Assembly (NCBI RefSeq): GCF_900105785.1
Contig: NZ_LT629799.1
Span: 62,001-126,000 of the forward strand
DNA length: 64,000 bases
Source: Microlunatus sagamiharensis
GTDB taxonomy: Bacteria > Actinomycetota > Actinomycetes > Propionibacteriales > Propionibacteriaceae
Reading direction: 5' to 3'
In this document: piece by piece, positions 24,463-31,103 of the stretch
Layout: each line of letters opens with the position of its first letter
Numbering within the stretch: position 1 is the first letter of the stretch
Notes under the pieces: model-generated
Told to the model about the DNA's origin: nothing
Database searches by the model: none
What the model saw: only the letters and a program-made list of their open reading frames with translations
Made by a program: the position numbers and the translations under genes

Positions 24463-24918
24463 CTAGCTCCCGGTCCCGCCCTGGGAGCCGCCGAAGCCGC
24501 CGCCCTTGGACGTGCCGGCCTTGGTCCCGCCCGACTTGCCCGAGGCCGAGCGGGACCGCGTCACGGTCCCGCCGAGCCCGCCGGAGCCGGTGACGCGCCC
24601 CGTCCGCGGGAGCCCGGCGCGCTCACGGGCGACCGGGTCGTTGTAGGGGACGACCGAGGTGCGCTGGCTGACCGGCAGCTGATAGCCCAGGCCGCGGCCC
24701 CCACCGAAGCCGCCGATCCAGATGAAGCCGGGGAAGCCGCCGCGGTAGCCGTCGTCGCAGCGCGACTCGTCGACCACCTTGCCGTCGGCGTCGGCGCAGT
24801 AGACGTCCTCGGTGACCTGGTCGTCCTGCGCGCTGCAGGCGGTGAGGATCCCGGACGCGGCCAGCGCCGTCGACAGCGCCAGCGCTGACAGCCGGGGGAC
24901 GCGGGACCTGGGCACCAT
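24463..24918 (-). CDS. Small lipoprotein linked to the ATP-grasp/DUF350 cassette
   Basis: A 151-residue secreted lipoprotein. A signal peptide of about 27 residues ends in the lipobox LTAC. The mature part has two further Cys (VYCADADGKVVDESRCDDGY), which may form a disulfide, and a C-terminal tail very rich in Gly, Ser and Thr (SGKSGGTKAGTSKGGGFGGS). It takes the place that YgiB/YjfM (DUF1190) lipoproteins hold next to the same enzymes in Enterobacteria; similarity to DUF1190 is suggested by context only. ATG follows GGAG. Confidence 0.75.
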   Translation of the reverse strand: MVPRSRVPRLSALALSTALAASGILTACSAQDDQVTEDVYCADADGKVVDESRCDDGYRGGFPGFIWIGGFGGGRGLGYQLPVSQRTSVVPYNDPVARERAGLPRTGRVTGSGGLGGTVTRSRSASGKSGGTKAGTSKGGGFGGSQGGTGS

Positions 24919-25009
24919 CGAGGGGACTCCTTGCGCACGGGCGGGGCGCGGGCGCCCCGGGGAAGGTCTCAAGGATGCGGGTAGAGGGGTCAACTTCGCT
25001 GGGCCGCGC

Positions 25010-25513
25010 TCAGCCGGCGCGCCCCCGACCGGCTCCATGGCGTCGACGACGGCGTCGCAGCGACCGGACGGGACGCTCGACGTAGCCGCCCGCGACCAGC
25101 CCGGCGCGGCGCTCGAAGACGTTGCCCGACGCGCGGTCGCCGGTCCGCACGACCGACCAGCCCATCGCCAGGACGTAGAGGCCGAGGTAGGGCAGGCCGA
25201 GGCAGCGGGCGTACTGGCGGGCGTGGAGCTCCTCGTGGCGCAGCAGGTCCGGTGTGCGCCGCAGCAGCGCGTCGAAGGAGCGGGCCGTGATGATCACGTC
25301 ACCGACGGTGAAGGCGCCGGCGACGGGGAAGCGGAACCGGTAGCCCTCGGCCAGCACCAGCCCGTACGGCCCCGGACGCCGGCGGGCACCGCCGAGGCGG
25401 GCGACGAGCAGGCCGAGCGGGGTCGAGAGGTTCGCCCGGTTGGCCCGCCGGCGGCGGCGCTCGGCCGGGGTCAGCGGCGCTCCCGCGTCCTGGCCCGAGC
25501 GATCCTGCGGCAT
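25010..25513 (-). CDS. Small protein with HExxH motif, function unknown
   Basis: A 167-residue basic protein. HEELHARQYARCLG (centre of the protein) has an HExxH zinc-metalloprotease-like signature, and a hydrophobic segment (LGLYVLAMGWSVV) follows. The N-terminus is Arg-rich. Similar short actinobacterial proteins exist but I cannot name a family, and peptidase activity is only a possibility. ATG at 25513 is used; GTG at 25531 would add six residues. Confidence 0.6.
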   Translation of the reverse strand: MPQDRSGQDAGAPLTPAERRRRRANRANLSTPLGLLVARLGGARRRPGPYGLVLAEGYRFRFPVAGAFTVGDVIITARSFDALLRRTPDLLRHEELHARQYARCLGLPYLGLYVLAMGWSVVRTGDRASGNVFERRAGLVAGGYVERPVRSLRRRRRRHGAGRGRAG

Positions 25514-25614
25514 GCGCCGAGCGTAGATCACGCGCTCTGTCTCGCACTCTGGTCAGCCGGATCAGCATGCGGACCAGAACGTGACCGCGCACCGGTTCTC
25601 CGGGCCGGGCGTCC

Positions 25615-25620
25615 TAGAGT
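25615..25620 (+). promoter_or_regulatory. Probable -10 box of the riboswitch transcript
   Basis: CCTAGAGT places a TAGAGT hexamer about 10 bases before the first paired base of the riboswitch. The -35 region is not clear. Confidence 0.4.
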
Positions 25621-25629
25621 TGTCCACGT

Positions 25630-25738
25630 TCATCCAGAGGGGGACGAGGGACCGGCCCTGTGACTCCCCGGCAACCGGCTGACAGCCAGACACGGTGCCA
25701 CTTCCGGCTTCGGGCGAAAGTCGCCCGAGGACAGATGA
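25630..25738 (+). ncRNA. SAM-I (S-box) riboswitch
   Basis: The leader carries the S-box core AGAG...GAGGGACCGGCCC, then CCCCGGCAACC and GGTGCCACTTCC in the correct order. P1 can form between TCATC (25630-25634) and GATGA (25734-25738). A further stem CGGGCG/CGCCCG with an AAAGT loop lies at 25711-25727. Its ligand in this class is S-adenosylmethionine. There is no terminator before the ATG at 25758; the probable ribosome site (GTGAGGA) starts within 6 bases of P1, so control is probably at translation initiation. Confidence 0.9.
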
Positions 25739-25757
25739 TGCGTGAGGACGAATCGTC

Positions 25758-27044
25758 ATGACCGCGGTGCTCGACACCCAGGTACCCCCGCCCGCCGGCG
25801 TCCGTGAAGGTGCCTTCGGCAACGCCACCCACCTCGTGTGCCGGGCCTGCGGGGAGAAGTCCCCGCTCGGCCCCTTCTACGCGTGCATGGAGTGCTTCGG
25901 CCCGCTCGAGGTCGGCTACGACTTCCCGCGGGTCACCCGTGAGCAGATCGAGGCGGGCCCGAAGAGCATCTGGCGCTACGCGCCGCTGCTGCCGGTGCCC
26001 TCCGACATCACCACCTTCCGCTCGACCGACCCCGGCTTCACCCGCCTCGTCGACGCGGGCAACCTGGCCGCCGACCTCGGCGTGCGCAAGCTCTGGGTCA
26101 AGGACGACTCCGGCAACCCGACGCACTCCTTCAAGGACCGCGTCGTCGCCGTCGCCCTCTCGGCGGCCCGCGAGCTCGGCCTGACCGTGCTGGCCTGTCC
26201 CTCGACGGGCAACCTGGCCAACGCGGTGGCCGCCGCCGCGGCGCGCGCCGGCATCCGCTCCGTGGTGATGGTCCCGTCCAACCTCGAGCAGCAGAAGATC
26301 ATCGCCTCCGCGGTCTACGACACGACCCTGATCGCGATCGACGGCAACTACGACGACGTGAACAAGCTCGCGAGCGAGATCGCCGGCGAGGAGGAGGGCT
26401 GGGCGTTCGTCAACGTCAACGTCCGCCCCTACTACGCCGAGGGCTCCAAGACGCTGGCCTTCGAGATCGCCGAGCAGCTCGGCTGGCGCCTGCCCGACCA
26501 GGTCGTCGTGCCGGTCGCCTCGGGCTCGCAGCTGACCAAGATCGACAAGGGCTTCGGCGAGCTGGTCAAGCTCGGGCTGGTCGAGGACAAGCCGGTCAAG
26601 ATCTTCGGCGCGCAGGCCACGGGCTGCTCGCCGGTCGTGCAGGCGTACGAGGCCGGCCAGGACGTGGTCGCGCCCGTGCGGCCCGACACGATCGCCAAGT
26701 CGCTGGCCATCGGCAACCCGGCCGACGGGCCGTACGTGCTCGACGTGGTGCGCCGCACCGGCGGCCGCATCGCCGACGTCGACGACGAGACCGTCGTGCG
26801 CAACATCGTGCGGCTGGCCCGCACCGAGGGCATCTTCGGCGAGACCGCCGGCGGCGTGACCCTCGGCGTGACGGCCCGCCTGCTCGCCGAGGGCGACCTC
26901 GACCCGGACGCGGAGACCGTGTTCATCAACTCCGGCGACGGGCTCAAGACCCTCGACGCCGTGTCCTCGCACGTCGGGCCCAAGACGACGATCCCGCCGC
27001 GCTACGAGGCGTTCACCGACTTCTGGAGGAGCTACAGCGCATGA
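25758..27044 (+). CDS. Threonine-synthase-like PLP enzyme under SAM riboswitch control
   Basis: A 428-residue fold-type II PLP enzyme. Two CxxC pairs near the N-terminus (Cys28/31 and Cys43/46) suggest a zinc ribbon, and the PLP lysine is Lys126 in THSFKDR. STGNLANA binds the cofactor phosphate. It resembles threonine synthase, which acts on O-phosphohomoserine. The SAM riboswitch and the downstream ThiS-like sulfur carrier (ATGA overlap) argue for a role in methionine/homocysteine synthesis rather than threonine. A sulfurylation of phosphohomoserine is inferred and not proved; ordinary threonine synthase activity remains possible. Confidence 0.88.
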   Translation: MTAVLDTQVPPPAGVREGAFGNATHLVCRACGEKSPLGPFYACMECFGPLEVGYDFPRVTREQIEAGPKSIWRYAPLLPVPSDITTFRSTDPGFTRLVDAGNLAADLGVRKLWVKDDSGNPTHSFKDRVVAVALSAARELGLTVLACPSTGNLANAVAAAAARAGIRSVVMVPSNLEQQKIIASAVYDTTLIAIDGNYDDVNKLASEIAGEEEGWAFVNVNVRPYYAEGSKTLAFEIAEQLGWRLPDQVVVPVASGSQLTKIDKGFGELVKLGLVEDKPVKIFGAQATGCSPVVQAYEAGQDVVAPVRPDTIAKSLAIGNPADGPYVLDVVRRTGGRIADVDDETVVRNIVRLARTEGIFGETAGGVTLGVTARLLAEGDLDPDAETVFINSGDGLKTLDAVSSHVGPKTTIPPRYEAFTDFWRSYSA

Positions 27045-27316
27045 GCGCCCACGTCCGCATCCCCACCATCCTGCGCACCTTCACCGGCGGGCAGAACGAG
27101 GTCGAGGCCAGCGGCCACACCGTGGCCCACGTGCTGGAGTCCCTCGACGCCGACTACCCCGGCATCAAGGACCGCATCGTCGACGGCGAGGGCAAGCTGC
27201 GCCGGTTCGTGAACGTCTACGTCGGTGACGACGACGTGCGGTTCGTCGGCGGGCTCGAGGCCGAGGTCGCCGACGGCGCCAAGGTCTCGATCATCCCGGC
27301 GGTCGCGGGAGGCTAG
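27041..27316 (+). CDS. ThiS/MoaD-family sulfur-carrier protein
   Basis: A 91-residue ubiquitin-fold protein ending in AVAGG; the terminal Gly-Gly is the site of thiocarboxylation. VRIPTILRTFTGGQNEV begins the first strands, and DGAKVSIIPAVAGG is the classic C-terminus. It overlaps the PLP enzyme gene by 4 bases. By analogy with CysO/CysM in mycobacteria, it likely delivers sulfide to the adjacent PLP enzyme. No activating E1-like gene and no JAMM protease gene is in the window. Confidence 0.92.
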   Translation: MSAHVRIPTILRTFTGGQNEVEASGHTVAHVLESLDADYPGIKDRIVDGEGKLRRFVNVYVGDDDVRFVGGLEAEVADGAKVSIIPAVAGG

Positions 27317-27329
27317 ACCCGACCTCGTC

Positions 27330-27356
27330 GTGGGACGCGGCGGGCCTGCGTCCCAC
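27330..27356. terminator. Hairpin between convergent genes
   Basis: GTGGGACGC and GCGTCCCAC pair perfectly around a 9-base loop. It follows the ThiS gene and faces the end of the transporter gene, so may act in both directions. Confidence 0.65.
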
Positions 27357-27361
27357 GGACC

Positions 27362-28270
27362 TCACCGCATCGCGGCGATGACGGCGCCGCCGACCCCGGC
27401 CACCGCGATCCCGGCGAGCACCCGCCGGGCCTGGCTGGTGCCGGGGCGGGGGACGCGGAACACCCAGATGCCGATCGCGGCGTTCACCGCGAGGCTGAGC
27501 TGGGCGATCGTGAAGCCCGTCCCCGTGCCCACCCGGGCGACCAGGGCCAGCAGCAGCAGGTTGCCGACGCCGAAGACCACGCCCGCGCCGACCTGGGTGG
27601 CGGCGACCCTCGGCGCGAGGCGCACGGGCGCCCGCGCCGTGAGGGCCAGCACGAGCGCGCCGACGAGGATGCCCAGCGCGAGGGGCAGGTTGCTCGCCTG
27701 CGCCGACGTCGCCGCCCACTGGGCCGGGATGAAGTAGCTCCCCCAGAGCACGCCCGCCGCCACGGCCCACAGGAGGCCGGGCGACCGGAGCCGCGTGGTG
27801 CGTGCGCCGGGACCGGTCGCCCCGGCCGTACGCGCCTGCGAGCCCGAGATCAGGAGCACCCCGACCACCACGGCGACGAAGGCGAGCCCGAGCAGCGCGA
27901 GGCGGTCGGGGGTGAAGCCGTCGAGCTCGCCGAAGAGGAGCGCGCCCCAGGCGAAGGCCACCACGATGTTCAGCGGCGTCCAGGTGCCTGCGGCGCGGGC
28001 GAGCCCGATGGTGGCGGAGGCCCGGAAGACGCAGTAGTTACCGGCGGCCCACACCACGCCGCCGAGCAGCGGGAGCCAGAAGCCGCGCCAGCCGAAGGAC
28101 AGGCCGCTGCCGCCAGCGATCAGGAATGCGACGCCCGCGAACGCGGCGTTGCCCACCGCCACGTGCACGAGGCGGGTGCGGTCGGGCACGCCCGGACGGA
28201 GCTGGGCGAGCGGGATCCAGGTCCCGAAGGCGAGGACCAGGGCGGCGGCCAGGAGGACGCTCACCTCCAC
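27362..28270 (-). CDS. GRP/EamA-type sugar or drug/metabolite transporter
   Basis: A 302-residue membrane protein with about ten hydrophobic helices. The duplicated architecture and motifs such as GVVWAAGNYCVFRASATIGLARA and LWGSYFIPAQWAA are typical of the glucose/ribose porter (GRP, GlcU/RbsU-like) branch. It is divergent from a ROK regulator, which supports uptake of a sugar. The start is GTG at 28270, the first start codon before the first helix. Confidence 0.82.
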   Translation of the reverse strand: MEVSVLLAAALVLAFGTWIPLAQLRPGVPDRTRLVHVAVGNAAFAGVAFLIAGGSGLSFGWRGFWLPLLGGVVWAAGNYCVFRASATIGLARAAGTWTPLNIVVAFAWGALLFGELDGFTPDRLALLGLAFVAVVVGVLLISGSQARTAGATGPGARTTRLRSPGLLWAVAAGVLWGSYFIPAQWAATSAQASNLPLALGILVGALVLALTARAPVRLAPRVAATQVGAGVVFGVGNLLLLALVARVGTGTGFTIAQLSLAVNAAIGIWVFRVPRPGTSQARRVLAGIAVAGVGGAVIAAMR

Positions 28271-28338
28271 GCCCGTGCGCGGGTGGAAGCCGCGCCGGTG
28301 CGCGGGAGGACGCGGCGTCGCCGCTCTGCGAGGGTGGG

Positions 28339-28375
28339 TGCAGGCACTCCTGCATAATAGACTCTGAATTAGAGT
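28339..28375. promoter_or_regulatory. Two palindromes between divergent transporter and ROK genes
   Basis: TGCAGG-CACT-CCTGCA (28339-28354) and ACTCT-GAATT-AGAGT (28361-28375) lie side by side in the only AT-rich stretch here (CATAATAGACTCTGAATTAGAGTAAAA in two parts). They are probable operators of the ROK protein and the promoter region for both genes. Confidence 0.55.
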
Positions 28376-28392
28376 AAAAGGAAGGGCGGACC

Positions 28393-29511
28393 GTGGCGAC
28401 CCGTGCGACCGACCTGCTCGCCGTCGTCCACGCCCGTCCGGGCGTGACGCGCTCGGCGGCGGCGAAGGTGGTCGGCATCGGCACCGGGGCGTCCACCGAG
28501 CTCGTGGCCAGGCTCGTCGAGGCCTCCCTGCTGAGCGAGACCGCGGCTCCTCCCAGCGGCGCCCGCGGGAGGCCCACGACCGTCCTCACCGCGCACCCGC
28601 GGGGCCCGCTCGTCCTCGCCGCGGAGGTCACGAACGCGTCCTGGCGCGTGGACGCCGTCGAGCTCGGGGCCGGCGCGGTCGACCAGGCCGGCGGCTCGCT
28701 CGACGACCCGGGCTGGGCGTCGGTGTCGGCCGCGCTGTCGGAGGCCGTCGCCGGGCTCCGCGCGCGGCACGGGGAGCGCGTCCGGGCCCTCGGCGTGGCG
28801 GTGCCGGGGACCGTGTCGCGCGCGCTCCGGGTGACCTCGTCGCCGCTCGGCTGGGACGGCGTCGACCTGCGCGCGGTGTGGCCGGACGCACCGCTGCTGG
28901 TGGCCGGCAACGACGCGACCCTGGCCGCGGCCGCGGAGTCGCGTCGCGGCGCGGCCGCGGACGCCGCGGTGGTGCTGCACCTGCGGGTGGAGTCGGGCCT
29001 CGGCGGTGCCGTCGTCGACCACGGCGTCGCGCTGACGGGGGCGACGGGTGCGGCGGGGGAGTTCGGTCACATGCCGCTGGGCGACCCCGAGGTGCTGTGC
29101 CCCTGCGGGGCGCGCGGCTGCTGGGGCACCGCGGTCGACGGCTCGGCGCTGGCCTTACTGCTGGGTCGGCCGGTGCCGGCGGACCCGGTCGCGTTCGGCC
29201 GCGAGCTGCTGGGACGAGAGCGTCTGGACCGCCAGGAGCACGACGCCGTGCTCGTCGTCGCCGCGGCCCTCGGGCGTGGGGCGGCCGGGCTGGTCAACGG
29301 GCTGGACGCCGACGTCGTCACCCTCGGCGGCCTGGCCGCCGACCTGCTGCGCGCCGCGCCGGACGCGCTGCACGAGGCGTACGCGGGCGGGCTCATGGCC
29401 TACCGGCGCAGCAGCCCGCCGCCGCTGGTGCCCGCTGCCCTCGGCGAGGACGGTCCCGTCGTCGGCGCCGCAGACCTGGCGTGGGACGCGCTGCTGCCGA
29501 CCCTCGCGTGA
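28393..29511 (+). CDS. ROK family transcriptional regulator
   Basis: A 372-residue regulator of the NagC/XylR type: an N-terminal winged helix (about residues 1-75; VTRSAAAKVVGIGTGASTELVARLVEASLL) followed by the ROK kinase-like domain. Zinc-binding CPCGARGCWGT and the sugar-binding block GEFGHMPLG are present, as is AGNDATLAAAAESRRG. It probably senses a sugar and controls the divergent GRP transporter through the palindromes before it. The GTG start is preceded by GGAAGG. It ends 15 bases from the convergent MpaB gene. Confidence 0.9.
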   Translation: MATRATDLLAVVHARPGVTRSAAAKVVGIGTGASTELVARLVEASLLSETAAPPSGARGRPTTVLTAHPRGPLVLAAEVTNASWRVDAVELGAGAVDQAGGSLDDPGWASVSAALSEAVAGLRARHGERVRALGVAVPGTVSRALRVTSSPLGWDGVDLRAVWPDAPLLVAGNDATLAAAAESRRGAAADAAVVLHLRVESGLGGAVVDHGVALTGATGAAGEFGHMPLGDPEVLCPCGARGCWGTAVDGSALALLLGRPVPADPVAFGRELLGRERLDRQEHDAVLVVAAALGRGAAGLVNGLDADVVTLGGLAADLLRAAPDALHEAYAGGLMAYRRSSPPPLVPAALGEDGPVVGAADLAWDALLPTLA

Positions 29512-29526
29512 GGGCGGACGGCGGCG

Positions 29527-30399
29527 TCAGGCCGCCCGCAGCCCCCGGGTCCGCCGCAGCGCCGCGCCGTACATCGGGTTGCCGGAGACGACGAGGGGGA
29601 GGGTTCCGAGGACGCGGCGCAGCGCGAACCCGTTGAGGGTCGCCAAGGCGTCGGAACCGGGCAGCGCGGGCAGGCCGTAGAGGCGGCGGGCCCACGGCGG
29701 GAGCATGGCGATGCCGAGCGTCACCAGTCCGGCCCAGGCCGGGCGGGCCGGCGTCGTCACCCGCACCCAGCGCGGCATCTGCGGGCGCATGAACTTCAGC
29801 GTGTTGCGCCGGGCCACCTCGGTGACGTGCAGCTGGGGGCGGACGTCGGCGTAGTAGTCCTCGACGTCGGCCTCGCTGGCCGGGACCGTGCTCGGGTCGA
29901 TGCCCACGAGGCGCGCGCTCTCGCGCATCTCGTCGACGTAGCGGTCGCCGTCGCCAGGACGCAGGACGCCGCCGCAGCGCCGGTAGGTCGAGAGGAACGA
30001 CTCGGTCTCGGTCACGTGGACCCAGGTGAGCAGCGCGGGGTCGTCGACCTTGTACGCGAGCCCCGTCTCCGGCTCGACGCCCGGCGGCAGGGCCGCGTGG
30101 ACGCTGCGCAGGATCTTGCCCGCCCGCTCGGCCTCGCGGGTGGTGCCGTAGGTGACGGTTCCGACCCATTCACCGGTGCGCTGCAGCCGGCCCCACATGT
30201 CCTCGAACCACACGGTGTTGTCGTCGAAGCCCGCCATGACGAGCGGGTGGACGGCCTGCAGGGACAGCGCGCGGAAGCCCGCGAGCGCCATCGACTGGTC
30301 GCCGTGGATGCGCCAGGTCACCGACCCCGGGCCGAAGAGCCCCGGATCCCCCTGCTCGGGCTGCTCGGGCTGGTCGGCCCGCTCGGCCTGGGTGGTCAG
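29527..30399 (-). CDS. Oxygenase MpaB family protein (DUF2236)
   Basis: A protein of about 290 residues with the DUF2236/MpaB (rubber-oxygenase latex-clearing-related) signature: DPGLFGPGSVTWRIHGD, then HPLVMAG, RTGEWVGTVTYG, LTWVHVTETESFL and VSGNPMYGAALR. Family members can bind heme b through conserved Arg/His residues and act as hydroxylases or oxygenases. No ATG, GTG or TTG is available in the expected place. A CTG at 30399 overlapping the upstream stop (CTGA) gives the expected N-terminus; a GTG within GSVTW would cut into the conserved domain. The start is therefore uncertain. Confidence 0.8.
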   Translation of the reverse strand: MTTQAERADQPEQPEQGDPGLFGPGSVTWRIHGDQSMALAGFRALSLQAVHPLVMAGFDDNTVWFEDMWGRLQRTGEWVGTVTYGTTREAERAGKILRSVHAALPPGVEPETGLAYKVDDPALLTWVHVTETESFLSTYRRCGGVLRPGDGDRYVDEMRESARLVGIDPSTVPASEADVEDYYADVRPQLHVTEVARRNTLKFMRPQMPRWVRVTTPARPAWAGLVTLGIAMLPPWARRLYGLPALPGSDALATLNGFALRRVLGTLPLVVSGNPMYGAALRRTRGLRAA

Positions 30400-30899
30400 C
30401 TGTCCGCCCCCAGCTCGACCTTCTCGTTGTCCCCGCCGGAGTAGCGCTCGCCGGTGACCTTGGCCTTGACCAGGCTCAGGACCGTGGCGACGCGGCCGCC
30501 GGGGGTGTCCCAGTACTCGGCGGTCTCGCCGCTGACCTTGATCAGGACGATCGAGTCGTCCTCGGGGCCCTGCGGGAACCAGGCCTCCATGCCGGCGGAC
30601 CAGAGGTCCTTGGCCTTCTGCACGTCCTCGACCACCTCGGCGGAGCCGTTGATCGACACCCAGCTGCTCGTCGAGGCCAGCGTCACGGCGACGTGCGGGT
30701 TGGCCCGGACGTGGGAGACCTTGCGGGAGTCGCGGGAGGAGAAGAACCACAGGTCGCCGTCGCCCTCCACCTCCTGGTGCTGCATCGGGCGGCTCACGAG
30801 CTCGCCGTCGGCGTCGACGGTGGTGAGCATCGCGAACTTGATGTCGGAGGTGAGGTCCGCGACCTTGGCCTGGCCGTCGCTGTCGCTGCTGGGGGTCAT
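30396..30899 (-). CDS. Pyridoxamine 5'-phosphate oxidase-like general stress protein
   Basis: A 167-residue flavin-binding split-barrel protein of the PPOX/general stress protein 26 group. DLTSDIKFAMLTTVDADGELVSRPM and LWFFSSRDSRKVSHVRANPHVAV are typical, with WVSINGSAEVVED in the middle. It probably binds FMN, F420 or heme and reduces or senses oxidised molecules; the substrate is unknown. It precedes the MpaB gene, with which it overlaps by 4 bases. ATG at 30899. Confidence 0.9.
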   Translation of the reverse strand: MTPSSDSDGQAKVADLTSDIKFAMLTTVDADGELVSRPMQHQEVEGDGDLWFFSSRDSRKVSHVRANPHVAVTLASTSSWVSINGSAEVVEDVQKAKDLWSAGMEAWFPQGPEDDSIVLIKVSGETAEYWDTPGGRVATVLSLVKAKVTGERYSGGDNEKVELGADS

Positions 30900-31103
30900 G
30901 AATCTTGTTTGCCCCGCGCGGCCGTTCCGGACGCCTCCGAGCGCGGATTCACGGTGAGTTCACAGGTCGGAGAGCGTCCGCGGGCCGCAGGTCGTGGGCC
31001 GAAGGCGTGCCGGTCGTCCACAGGGCGAGCCCGGTACGCCGCTCGTCGTCCACAGCGTCCGCGTCGAGCGGCACATCCGGGTCCCGACGACGACAGTGAC
31101 AGC

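Noticed and set aside
25758..27044. Plain thrC annotation of the homoserine/threonine pathway
   Set aside because: No hom or thrB genes are adjacent, and the SAM riboswitch and ThiS partner point to sulfur metabolism, so the symbol was left out.
30693..31103. N-terminal extension of the RecQ-like protein upstream of ATG 31104
   Set aside because: The frame is open but runs through the intergenic region and opposite the PPOX gene; the sequence is low-complexity and not helicase-like.
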